Of a stretch of DNA of 64,000 nt, positions 1 to 11,229 are shown piece after piece; the stretch's first letter is position 1; each line of letters opens with the position of its first letter. The translations under genes and the position numbers were made by a program. This DNA is from Haberlea rhodopensis (Eukaryota; Streptophyta; Magnoliopsida; Lamiales; Gesneriaceae). The notes under the pieces are model-generated. The model saw only the letters and a program-made list of their open reading frames with translations, searched no databases and was not told the origin of the DNA. The DNA is taken from NCBI GenBank assembly GCA_907163345.1, contig CAJQUN010000959.1:62001-126000 (forward strand), given 5' to 3'.

Positions 1-722
1 ATTTGATGTCTTGAAATATTGATGTCCATGATATGGGGAACTGAGTATATGAATTATTAGCTGGGATTATTTTACGGATTTTCTTTTTGTAGTAAAATAC
101 AATAATATTTGAAGTAGGTAGTTTAGTTGTAATCAAAATTTTTTGGTACATTATTTGTTTTCAAAATTAGGCATGAAATTAGGATTCTAAATTTTTATTA
201 TCAGGACTCACTGGTTGTATTTAATTATTTTTATTAATGAAAGCAATTATAATCTCGAGTGTGAGTTTCCTAATTCAATAGAATTTGAATCCATAATGAA
301 TAATTTTTACAAAAAAATCTTGTAGAGTAAAATAATAACACTATATTATCTGATTGTATGTACAATTTCTTATATATTTCTTATTTATTAATTTGATTGA
401 AATGTTGTCCATTGTGATATGATAGATTTATTATGTATACTGACGCGTTATATTTCAATTAATAAATATTTTTATATGAAAATTTTTTGATTCATATTTA
501 GTTTAGCCTACTAGACTACAAGATCATGATTTAGCCTCTGCCAAAACAAATTATGTAATTTGGTCGGAGAAATATTTCTCGTGCAGCATAATAGTTGCAT
601 TATCCACATTTGGATAAATTGTATTTGATTAATATAATCAATTCGACAACCACTGAAATACATGAGCATATTCATGTCCATTTATTTAATTGTGGCTGCA
701 GTCCAATATAAAAGCTTATAAG
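1..722. other. AT-rich spacer, no gene seen
   Basis: This stretch is AT-rich with frequent stops in every frame. I see no splice-supported exon, no RNA gene and no LTR. It is the left flank of the gypsy element whose LTR opens at 723. Confidence 0.6.
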
Positions 723-2930
723 TGTGATATCCCCGAAAGGCTTATGTGTATGCATGCTATCAAGTGTTGATAATTATGTGTCAGGGGCGATTTAATTTGG
801 GGATTATTGGTGAAGTTTATGTGTTTAAATGCATGTAATCAAATTGAGGAAAAATAAGTATGTGGTTGGTGCCAATAAAGAGGAATGTGGGGTATTTAAA
901 TGATGTATTTATGTGGTAAAATTATAAAATATCAAGGAGGGATATTTTAATACATCGTATGAAATACCGGGATACAATTAAACACCACATCACCACCCTA
1001 CATGCAACCACCCCCCCCCCCCCCCCCCCCCCCCCCCTCTATCAGCATGCAAACCCACGCCACCTCCCCTGAAACCTGCAGCATGGGTTGATCAATCATG
1101 CACTTTCACTCATTGATTTCCCACTTGCTCCTTCTTGAAAACCCTCTCTTTTCTCTCTGAAAACTCGCCCAACTTTCCAACTGAGCATAGGAGAAGAGAT
1201 CTGGAGTTTTGTTGAGCAAAAGTTGTTAAAAATCGAGGAGCAAAAGTGGTAAGGAATCACGCTGGTTATACCAGTTTTGCATGTTTAAGCATGTGTTTTC
1301 ATTAAGCATAAATGGCATGCTAGCTTAGGTTTCTTTAAACCTTCGATTTAAGTGCTTACATGGTGTTGTTATGAAACTCCCAGTATTTTTCCTTGAGCAT
1401 GTTTCATATGTTATGTGAAGGATTTAAGCATGTAAAATGTAGTGTTCGAAAATCTGGGCAGGGTGAGTGCCCTGTTTTTCTGGAAAATATGGGATGGGAG
1501 TGAAGTTTGTGAAGATGTTATGATGCATGTTAGCTTAAGTTTTGGTTAACCTTGATGTGAATACATGCATGGAAACTTTCTGAAGTTCTCAGAATTTTAT
1601 TCGAGCATTTTATATGTATCGTGAGGTGGTTTTGATAGCATGAAATTAGGTGCTCGACAATTCTGGAAAATCGCATTTTTGCAGGGGAGCTCGATCGATC
1701 GGTGGTGATTTTCGATCGATCGGGCGAGGCAGAAAGTTTTAAACAAAAGGGGTCGATCGATCGGTGGTTTTCTCGATCGATCGCCTAAAGTCCTCGATCG
1801 ATCGGTGAGGTCTTTTCGATCGATCGGTCGAGGCAGAAGTATGAAAAATATAATTTTGATTTATTATGTCAAGTTTATGATATTGAATCATAATGAGGTG
1901 CCTAATGTTGTGTTATGTGGTTATGTAGAACCATCTCAGGTACCAACACAGACGATGAGATAAAGTCTATTGACTCCTCTATCTTTTGAAAGGTACGTAA
2001 GCGACGTACGGGCACCCAACGGTAACATGTATTTTATGTTTGTCTATTTGACACATGATAGATGCAAAGTTGTGCATTAAGAGTATGATACATGTTGTCA
2101 TGCATTGTTGTTGCATGTTTATGTTGTGGAAATAAGAGTGTGTATTCCACGAGTCAGGTTATCCCAGTGATGATTTTAATGCTTACGCTTATACCGCTAA
2201 AAATGCGGAGTAAGGCTTGCACATGGAGGCGGGGTATACTATACTAAGCGTGGAAGAAGGTACCGCTAGTATGAAGAGCGGGGAAGAAGGTACCACTAGC
2301 GGGGAAGAATGTACCGCTTGTTATGAAAATAATGAAGCGGGGAAGATGATACCGCTCATTATGAAGTTAAGAAGTAAGAAGCATTAAAATATACTGATGA
2401 TAAACTGACTAAGAAAGATTTAAGATTAAGAAGTGAAGTTATGTCATGACATTTACTTAAAGAAGCCATAATTTGATATAATGATTTGATTATGAGTTAT
2501 GGTACATGGACAACCAATGGACGTATTAAATGCATTGGGAATACAGGAAGCATTTTATGTTATGATTTATGCATTTATGCTTTACATTCATATTGTGTTG
2601 AATATGAATTATAATGTGCTCATGTTGGGGGTTGTCTTTGTAGGTGCTTTTGCTAAGGAGAACCAGGGTCCGGGTTGATACATTGAGCTGTGAGGAGTGC
2701 TACAACGATAGCAGGACAAAGTTCTTTTGTGTAGTCTCTACAAGTAGTAGAGTAGAACTATAGTGTCACTCCTATTGTTTTGATGAATGTAACTAATTTC
2801 TTTTGATTTTTTTATTGGCGCATGTGACCCTTAAGCTCAAGATGTCAACACGATTAAATACTCTGATTATACATGATTAGTTCTCATAATTGCACCTTAT
2901 AGTATCTTGTTTAGATAATGGGGTCTCACA
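723..2930 (+). repeat. 5' LTR of the gypsy element
   Basis: It opens TGTGATATCCCC and closes ...TCTCACA five bases before the primer binding site, and matches 7726-9423. Inside are a run of 27 C at 1011-1037, six copies of the palindrome CGATCGATCG at about 1690-1830, a GTACGT-loop-ACGTAC hairpin at 1993-2009, and four tandem AGCGGGGAAGA...ACCGCT units at about 2247-2357. The stretch after the U3 part is probably transcribed leader RNA. Confidence 0.9.
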
Positions 2931-2935
2931 TTTAG

Positions 2936-2947
2936 TGGTATCAGAGC
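2936..2947 (+). promoter_or_regulatory. Primer binding site (initiator tRNA-Met)
   Basis: TGGTATCAGAGC is complementary to the 3' end of plant initiator tRNA-Met and lies five bases after the LTR end, the usual spacing for minus-strand priming. Confidence 0.9.
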
Positions 2948-3153
2948 AGTGGTTAGATAACCAGGGAACGAGTAAAGGGTAGCCTTTAGAAACAGGTTGG
3001 CTAAGTATTCATTGGTGAACATGTTTATGCATGTGGTGCATACTTTTGTATAAGTTGTTATACTAACATGCTTTTGAATATTATTACTCTTGTTATCTAA
3101 CGGCTTATGTTATGAACTGCTTTTGGTATTGTTGTTAACCCCTATATTACAGC

Positions 3154-4449
3154 ATGGAGGCTATTAATCTGGAGAACCTCAATGAAGGGGTGGGAGATGT
3201 AGGCAGTATTAATGCTAGTATTGCTCAGTCAAATCCTCTACCGCCACCTGCTGTAGGCGTGGAGCCTATTGCACAGATACTGCTACCAGGGGAGATTAGT
3301 CTGACCCAGTTCTTGAGTTATCATCCCCCGCTATTTGAAGGGATTGAGACTGGGGAAGCAGCCGAGGAATGGCTTGAGAGACTGGAGCAGATATGTGTGT
3401 CAGCGCCCTGTGCACGGACTGCTTGACTGAGGTTGGACAAATTCCAGATGGCGAAGAAATCTTCCATGTGGTGGAAGACAACAGTTATGGAGCTGAGGGC
3501 TCAGGGTATAACGGTTGATTGGACTGTATTCAGGACCCGGTTCCTTAACCGGTACTTTTCTGCAGCTGCCAGGCAATTAAAGGAAGATGAGTTCAATAAT
3601 TTGAAACAGGGCAGCCTGTCAGTGTCAGATTATGCTATGCAGTATTCCTCACTGTTGATGTATGTACCTCATATCGCTGTGAGCAGCCATGCCAAGATGA
3701 GGCATTTCCTGAAGGGACTGAGGCCAGAGTTATTTGGTCGGGTTGTCTCCAACAACCCCAACTCATTTGATGATGCCCTGACTAGGGCAAAGCTGGCAGA
3801 GATTGCAGTTGGTGCGTACAAGGAAGATGTGCCCCCCGTTCGTACCACCTCAGAGACCAGCTGTCGACGGCCTGAGGCCACGAGGAGACCAGTTTAAGCC
3901 TCGTGGGGCCTCTTCATCTTCTAGATTCAGTGGGAAGAAATCTCAGAGTCAGAAGCAAAGTAATCGGGGACCAACACAGGGGAGTAAGACAGGGGGAACA
4001 GGTGTGACCACTGTGGAGGATTTCATTTGTCACGAGACTGCCGAGGCTGTTATGTTTGTGGCAAGGTGGGCCACCTGGCTAGGGCTTGCCCCAATCGGGC
4101 AGGTCAGGCAGACTTTGGGCCGAATAGGCCCAGATTTGATGCCAGGACGGCACCACAGAGACAGCAGTTTGCACCTCGACCACAGGGAGGTCAGGTGGCA
4201 GGACCGCCGCAAGGTCAGGTGTATGCACTGACTCGGGAGCAGGTTGAGGCAGCCCCGGAGGAGGTCATTGCTGGTACGTCATTTATTTACGTACCCTGGA
4301 TTTTTATTGATAGATACAGGTGCTTCCCACTCTTTTGTGTCTGCTGCTTTTGTGAAAAGACACCGCTTGTGCTCGTCTCTGTTACCCACGCCTCTCATGG
4401 TCTCGACACCCACGGGAAAGTATGTGACCACAGACCGACTGTTATCTGA
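3154..4449 (+). pseudogene. gypsy gag with zinc knuckle, broken
   Basis: The gag starts at ATG 3154 and reads in frame 1 to a TGA at 3424-3426, then resumes in the same frame to 3897. A Ser/Arg/Gly-rich hinge continues in frame 2 (about 3830-4020), and the nucleic-acid-binding zinc knuckle CYVCGKVGHLARACP (CX2CX4HX4C) is back in frame 1 near 4050-4095. So one stop and a pair of opposite frameshifts separate pieces of what was one capsid/nucleocapsid protein. In intact relatives gag forms the cytoplasmic virus-like particle and packages element RNA. The protease follows with no gap. Confidence 0.85.
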
Positions 4450-4531
4450 TTGCCTCATTTATTTTGAGGGCAATGATCTGAGGACCGATCTGATTCAGTT
4501 AGAGATGACAGATTTTGACTGCATTGTCTAG
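4244..4531 (+). pseudogene. gypsy aspartic protease remnant
   Basis: In frame 2 the peptide contains the active-site motif DTGASHSF (near residue 22 of this frame), typical of retropepsin-like proteases that cut gag-pol. Reading ends at a TAG (4529-4531) where relatives continue straight into the protease-RT linker. The following frame (4538 onward) is the same frame, so this is a single nonsense change. Upstream, gag lies in another frame. Confidence 0.85.
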
Positions 4532-4537
4532 ATTGAT

Positions 4538-6484
4538 GTGTTGAGCAGATACCGAGCTGTGGTAGATTGCCGACAGAGGATGGTACGTTTTCTATCGGAT
4601 CAGGGGTTCCAGTGGACCTTCTATGGGGACGGCTTTCGTCCAAAGATTCCAGTGATCTCACCGGTTAAGATGTCGCGGTTATTGGAACGCGGTCACGCGG
4701 GCTACCTTATTTATGCCGTGGATGCATCAGAAGAGAAGGAAGTGAGAGCCGAGGATATTCCGGTCGTGGCGGAGTTCATTGATGTATTCCCATATGAGAT
4801 TCCAGGGTTTCCGCCGATCAGAGATGTGGAGTTTGCCATTGAGCTACTGTTGGGGACATCAGCCATTTCTCGTGCCCCATACAGGATGGCACTGGCAGAG
4901 CTGAGAGAGCTGAAAGTGCAGTTGCAGGAGCTCCTTGACAAGGGGTATATTCGTCCTAGTGTATCGCCTTGGGGTGCACCAGTTTTGTTCGTAAAGAAGA
5001 ATGATGGTTCAATGCGTCTGTGCATTGACTACAGTCAACTAAATAAGGCCACAGTAAAGAACATGTACCCGCTTCCGAGGATTGATGATCTGTTTGATCA
5101 GTTACAGGGTATGAGGCTCTACAGTAAGATTGATCTGAGGTCGGGGTATCATCAGATTCGGGTGAGGGAGGATGATGTACAGAAGACGGCTTTCAGGACC
5201 AGATATGGACACTATGAGTTCCTGGTCATGCCTTTTGGAGTGACGAATGCCCCAGCTGTCTTCATGAGTTTGATTAACAGGGTGTTCCAGCCGTATTTGG
5301 AACAGTTCGTCATAGTTTTCATTGACGATATACTCATCTACTCCCGGACTGAGGAAGAACACGTGGAGCACTTGAGGACAGTACTCAAGATCCTCAGGGA
5401 TCATCGGTTATACGCAAAGCTCAGCAAGTGCGAGTTCTGGTTGAACAGTGTTGTATTCTTGGGCCATGTTATTTCTAGCAGTGGGATATCAGAAGATCCC
5501 AGGAAGATTGAGGCAGTTATTGATTGGTCCGCCCCTACTTCAGTCAGTGAGATTCGAAGCTTTCTGGGTTTGGCTGGCTATTACCGACGTTTCGTCGAGG
5601 GATTCTCAAAGATCGCCAAGCCATTTACACAGCTAACTCAGAAGGGAGTTCCATTCTTTTGGTCGGAAGCTTGTGAGCAAAGCTTCCAGGAGTTGAAGCA
5701 CAGATTGACTTCAGCGCCAGTTTTGGTGATTCCAAGAGAGAACAAGGAGTTCGTTCTCTATACTGACACATCGCTTCAGGGTCTAGGATGCGTGCTGATG
5801 CAGGATAAGCACGTTGTGGCTTACGCTTCGAGACAATTGAAGCCACACGAGACGAGGTATCCGGTCCATGATCTGGAGTTAGCAGCTATAGTGTTTGCCT
5901 TGAAGATATGGCGACACTACTTATACGGTACCTCATTCACCATCTTCACTGATCACAAGAGCCGGAAGTTCTTGTTTACGCAGGCTGAGCTGAATATGAG
6001 GCAGAGGAGATGGATGGATTTGCTGAAGGATTATGATTGTGAAATCCTATACCATCCCGGGAAAGCAAATCTGACAGCCGACGCCTTGAGTCGGAAGGTG
6101 AGGAGCACAACAGAGGATGTCATGTGTTTATCAGCTATGATGAGCTCCTACTGTCAGATGGGTTTTGATTACGACGTGTCTTCTTCTCCGGTACAGGTGT
6201 TGACCTTGCTAGCTGAGACGATCATTTATGAACACATCCGAAAGGCTCAGGGGACCGACGCAGAGGTTCAGAGATGGATGTCAGTGGTTCATTTAGGTCA
6301 GCCATCGAGATTCAGAGTGGCTGAGGACGGTTCTCTGAGGCTTGGCGACAGATGGGTGGTTCCAGATACACCCGGGTTGCGACGGGGTATTTTACAGCGG
6401 GCTCATTGTAGCAGGATGAGTATCCACCTGGGCGGAAGAAGATGTATAAAGATTTACGCAGCCAGTTCTGGTGGAGGCGAATGA
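4538..6484 (+). pseudogene. gypsy reverse transcriptase-RNase H (open but isolated)
   Basis: A 648-codon open stretch covers the RT fingers and palm (LPRIDDLFDQLQG, SKIDLRSGYHQIRV), the catalytic FIDDIL box near 5320-5340, the thumb, and RNase H (TDTSLQGLG near 5762; TDHKS near 5950). It ends in the zinc-binding start of integrase. The RT core shows no break, but the frame is cut off from the protease by a TAG and from the integrase by a frameshift near 6435, so no full polyprotein can form. The ATG at 4538 is only the first Met after the stop, not a natural start. Confidence 0.9.
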
Positions 6485-7713
6485 AACAAGATGTTACCTC
6501 ATTCGTCAAAAGATGGCTGATTTGTCAGCAGGTAAAGGCTGAGAGGCAGAGGCCTGGTGGTGAGCTAAGGAGCTTGGAGATACCACAGTGGAAGTGGGAG
6601 CACATATCCATGGACTTCGTGACCCACTTATCGAGGACTGTTTCGGGTTTTGATGCCATATGGGTAGTCGTGGACAGATTGACTAAAGTGGCTCATTTTA
6701 TTCCCTACAGTATGACTTTCACGTACCTGAGGATGGCTCAGTTATATATCAGAGATGTGGTGAGACTGCACGGGATCCCTGTTTCGATTGTGTGTGATCG
6801 AGATCCGCGGTTCACATCTCACTTCTGGGAGGGTTTTCAGTCAGCCCTGGGCACAGAATTAAGGTTGAGCACAGCATATCATCCCCAGACGGACGGACAG
6901 ACCGAGCGTACGATACAGACGCTCGAAGATATGCTGAGGGCTTGTGTGTTGGAGTTTGATACTTCTTGGCAGGACTCAGTAGCCCTGGTGGAATTTTCTT
7001 ATAATAACAGTTACCAGGCTAGCATACAGATGGCTCCATTTGAAGCCCTATATGGCAGGCGTTGTAGGTCGCCTTTGTGTTGGGGTGATGTGGACCGTAA
7101 ATCGGTCGAAGGACCAGAGTTGGTCCAGGAAATGGAAGAAAATGTGAAGGTAATCAGGAGAAAGATGAAGGCAGCTCAAGACAGGTAGGCAGCGTATGCG
7201 AATCAGCGGCGAAGACCGTTGGAGTTTCAGTTGGGCGACAGAGTCTTTCTGAAGATCTCACCTTTCAGGGGTGTGGTATGGTTTGGTATGCGGGGGAAGT
7301 TATCCCCGAGATATGTGGGGCCGTACGAGATCTTGCAGCGTGTTGGTACACTGGCTTACCGGTTAGCTTTACCGCCCTCTCTGTCTGGTATACACGATGT
7401 ATTCCATGTGTCTATGCTGAGGAAGTACGAGCCGGATCCTTCACATGTGTTGCAGCCTTATGAGGTGCAGCTAGAGTCCGATGTTTCCTATGTGGAGCGG
7501 TCTATCAAGATTTTGGATAGGGCAGACCGCAGGCTTCGGAACAAAGTTATTCCTATGATCAAGGTTCAGTGGGATCGTAGGGGTGTCGAGGTGGCCACGT
7601 GGGAGACAGAGCGACATATGGTGCAGCACTACCCAGAACTGTTTTCTGGTATGTGTATTATGTTTTATATTGCTTTGGTAAGCATGTTTGATTTCGGGGA
7701 CGAAATCTTATAA
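6442..7713 (+). pseudogene. gypsy integrase with chromodomain-like tail, one stop
   Basis: The frame holds the second half of the zinc-binding module (CQQVKAERQRPGG), the first catalytic Asp in a MDFVTHL context, the second in CDRDPRFTSHFW and the Glu in HPQTDGQTERTIQ, so the D,D-35-E triad is present. TAG at 7186-7188 interrupts the frame in the GPY/F-side region. It resumes unchanged at 7189-7713 with the YVGPYEIL motif and a chromodomain-like segment (about 7500-7640) of the kind that targets chromoviruses to particular chromatin. The frame runs into the polypurine region before the 3' LTR. Confidence 0.88.
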
Positions 7714-7725
7714 GTATGGGAGTAT

Positions 7726-9423
7726 TGTGATATCCCCGAAAGGCTTATGTGTATGCATGCTATCAAGTGTTGATAATTATGTGTTAGGGGCGATTTAATT
7801 TGGGGATTATTGGTGAAGTTTATGTGTTTAAATGCATGTAATCAAATTGAGGAAAAATAAGTATGTGGTTAGTGCCAAATAAAGAGGAATGTGGGGTATT
7901 TAAATAATGTATTTATGTGGTAAAATTATAAAATATCAAGGAGGGATATTTTAATACATCGTATGAAATACCGGGATACAATTAAACACCACATCACCAC
8001 CCTACATGCAACCACCCCCCCTATCAGCATGCAAACCCACGCCACCTCCCCTGAAACCTGCAGCATGGGTTGATCAATCATGCACTTTCACTCATTGATT
8101 TCCCACTTGCTCCTTCTCGAAAACCCTCTCTTTTCTCTCTGAAAACTCGCCCAACTTTCCAACTGAGCATAGGAGAAGAGATCTGGAGTTTTGTTGAGCA
8201 AAAGTTGTTAAAAATCGAGGAGCAAAAGTGGTAAGGAATCACGCTGGTTATACCAGTTTTGCATGTTTAAGCATGTGTTTTCATTAAAGCATAAATGGCA
8301 TGCTAGCTTAGGTTTCTTTAAACCTTCGATTTAAGTGCTTACATGGTGTTGTTATGAAACTCCCAGTATTTTTCCTTGAGCATGTTTCATATGTTATGTG
8401 AAGGATTTAAGCATGTAAAATGTAGTGTTCGAAAATCTGGGCAGGGTGAGTGCCCTGTTTTTCTGGAAAATATGGGATGTGAGTGAAGTTTGTGAAGATG
8501 TTATGATGCATGTTAGCTTAAGTTTTGGTTAACCTTGATGTGAATACATGCATGGAAACTTTGTGAAGTTCTCAGAATTTTATTCGAGCATTTTATATGT
8601 ATCGTGAGATGTTTTGATAGCATGAAATGAGGTGCTCGACAATTCTGGAAAATCGCATTTTTGCAGGGGAGCTCGATCGATCGGTGATCGATCGGGCGAG
8701 GCAGAAAGTTTTAAACAAAAGGGGTCGATCGATCGGTGGTTTTCTCGATCGATCGCCTAAAGTCCTCGATCGATCGGTGAGGTCTTTTCGATCGATCGGT
8801 CGAGGCAGAAGTATGAAAAATATAATTTTGATTTATTATGTCAAATTTATGATATTGAATCATAATGAGGTGCCTAATGTTGTGTTATGTGGTTATGTAG
8901 AACCATCTCAGGTACCAACACAGACGAGGAGATAAAGTCTATTGACTCCTCTATCTTTTGAAAGGTACGTAAGCGACGTACGGGCACCCAACTGTAACAT
9001 GTATTTTATGTTTGTCTATTTGACACATGATAGATGCAAAGTTGTGCATTAAGAGTATGATACATGTTGTCATGCATTGTTGTTGCATGTTTATGTTGTG
9101 GAAATAAGAGTGTGTATTCCACGACTCAGGGTTATCCCAGTGATGATTTTAATGCTTACGCTTATACCACTAAAAATGTGGAGTAAGGCTTGCACATGGA
9201 GGCGGGGTATACCATACTAAGCGGGGAAGAATGTACCGCTTGTTATGAAAATAATGAAGCGGGGAAGATGGTACCGCTCATTATGAAGTTAAGAAGTAAG
9301 AAGCATTAAAATATACTGATGATAAACTGACTAAGAAAGATTTAAGATTAAGAAGTGAAGTTATGTCATTACATTTATTTAAAAAAGCCATAATTTCATA
9401 TAATGATTTGATTATGAGTTATG
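7726..9423 (+). repeat. 3' LTR of the gypsy element, 3'-truncated
   Basis: It is nearly identical to 723-2501 but ends near 9423, losing the part equivalent to 2502-2930. Compared with the 5' LTR it has 7 instead of 27 C in the poly-C run, a deletion of about ten bases between the first two CGATCGATCG palindromes, and two instead of four AGCGGGGAAGA...CCGCT units. Confidence 0.88.
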
Positions 9424-10139
9424 CTATATTGATCGCATTCATTAATTATCAAATATATTTATGAGAGTCTCGATGATAATTTGCTAGGAATTGATTCCGT
9501 AGTTGCAAAGTCGATCATACACGATCAGTCGTGGATATAGTTGGATTTAACATTTCATCTTAAATTAAAGTTTAAACATTATATATGTTTTTTTTATTAA
9601 TAAAAGTGATTAGTTCTTGATTGTCTTTCTCCAAAAATTAAGAAAAAATCACCTACACTTATATCTGATCTCCAAATATATGTTTTCAAAATTAGTCGCA
9701 GCCTCAATGATTTTCTTTTTTTACGTAGAATTCACCCAATAAATATTTGTTGCACCATCCTCCAATACATGCAATAACAAAATCAATATCTAGCAATCCC
9801 CTAAAATTTAATTTAGGACCCCAAAAGGTGTACTTTAAATAAATCAATGCCAACCATGAATATCTCGAGGATGAAGTTGACAGAATAAAAAACTTAAAAT
9901 TTTATACGGGCTTGATTATTGCAAAACCCTATTTTTGTAATGGCTAGTCCCCGAAAATGCCCGTTCGCTTGTCGTTGGGGATCCAAATTTGACTTGCTCG
10001 TTTCTAGGTTCTTTTCTCCATTGAACTATGTAACATTGGAGTATAAAGCAGTTGATTAAAAAGGAGGTATAGTAAGTAGGAGGATCTATTTATATCTATA
10101 TTTTGCGTGAAGGCTTCTGTCTTCAGACGGGACAAAGGG
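9424..10139. other. Spacer, nothing recognised
   Basis: AT-rich single-copy-looking DNA after the truncated LTR. There is no open frame with family signatures and no terminal repeats that I could pair. Confidence 0.5.
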
Positions 10140-11220
10140 ACGCTTACAAACCGGTACCACTTGGTGAACAATAATTCAAATTAGTCTATCAAAAAAACAT
10201 CAATTCACTTAGGTCTATTTCCTGTTGAAATAACATTAATAACCCTCAAGCTGTTACTGTAGCACGCACACTCACATGCCAAAAAAAATTGTGCACCACA
10301 GGCTAAAAAGTTGTGCACCACAGGCCGAATTCGTGCATCCAATGTCTAATTTTAGTCCACCAATATTCAATTTTAGTGCACCGATATCCAATTTTGGTGC
10401 ACCAATTTTTTTTAAAAAAACTGAGCATCAATGTACAAAAAATCGTGCACCAGTTGATTTTTAACCTTGCGGTGCACGATTTTTTAACCTTGTGCATGAT
10501 TATTTGTAATTGATTTTTAACCTTTGGTACAGTTTTTTGAGCTCGTGGTGCACGATTTTTTAATCTTTTGATGCACAACTTTTTAACCTTGTGGTGCACG
10601 ATTGGTGGTACATGATTTTCGAACCTTGTGGTGCACTTATTTTTTTTTGTAATGGGGGTTGCACGATTTTTTAGTTTATGGTGCACTTGATTTTTAACTT
10701 TGTTGTGCACTTGATTTTTCACCCCTGCAATCGGACGAGCAAAACGTTCACCCTAGCCCAACAACATTGTATCATCTGATTGGATTCCCCTATACTGCCA
10801 CCATCTCATTCCCATAGAACCATCAGCAGCAGCGACGTCTTCTTCCCTGCACACCAGCAGCCATGAAAAGCTTCATCGTCGACAGTCCCGTCCAGCCACG
10901 AGCCAGACAGATACGAAGGAGAAGTGTGCACGTCGTTGCGAAATGGTTGCGCCCCCGAGGTGTCGAAAGCCTCTGTCACGCCCAGCACCGCTCCAGTGTG
11001 TTTCTGCGTGATGTTGTCGCCTCGTAGCCGCCGGTCGTCGGTGACGAACCAGAATGTGGTGAAGAACAAGATTTTTGATCTTGAAATAACAATTTTGATT
11101 TTTAGGGTATTTTGGTCCCAAAAAAAGATGTCAATAGACTTAAATTTAAAAAAAAAATTGGATAGATGAATTAAGTTGCTTCAGAAGTGAATTTATATAC
11201 ATTGAAGAGTGTTTATTACA
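10140..11220. repeat. Dispersed repeat, copy 1, with internal GTGCAC foldback
   Basis: The left end (CCGGTACCA, then a stretch ending in AACATTAATAA) resembles the left end of the next repeat at about 11245-11345. The right end (GGGTATTTTGG, then AGTGAATTTAT near 11190) resembles the right end near 12877-12940. I infer two adjacent relatives of one non-autonomous element; the class is unknown. The middle (10740-11060) is GC-richer with only short frames and no recognised domain. Confidence 0.4.
10276..10725. repeat. Degenerate inverted array of GTGCACCA units
   Basis: About seven units read GTGCACCA-like (to about 10455), followed by about eight units reading TGGTGCAC-like (from about 10468), each spaced by 15-40 bases with T-rich fillers such as GATTTTTTAACCTT. 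The orientation switch makes a large imperfect hairpin. Frames through it encode only repetitive peptides and are not genes. Confidence 0.65.
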
Positions 11221-11229
11221 TATATCTGT

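Larger units (their letters stand above)
723..9423 (+). mobile_element. Ty3/gypsy chromovirus-type retrotransposon, degenerate, right end truncated
   Basis: The element has a 5' LTR (723-2930), a primer binding site TGGTATCAGAGC matching initiator tRNA-Met (2936-2947), then gag, protease, reverse transcriptase, RNase H, integrase and a chromodomain-like tail. A TTTCGGGGACGAAAT motif lies just before the 3' LTR (7726). The domain order protease-RT-RNaseH-integrase and the chromodomain-like end define a chromovirus; the LTR length and the motif before the 3' LTR suggest the Tekay/Del lineage, which is inference. Coding is broken by at least three in-frame stops (near 3424, 4529, 7186) and several frameshifts (near 3830, 4020 and 6435), so it is not autonomous. 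The 3' LTR stops near 9423 where the 5' LTR would continue for about 430 bases, so no target duplication can be seen. Confidence 0.93.

Noticed and set aside
1690..1830. CRISPR-like array (repeat CGATCGATCG with spacers)
   Set aside because: Spacers are unequal and partly repeated, the repeat is a 10-base palindrome, and the context is an LTR in a plant genome.
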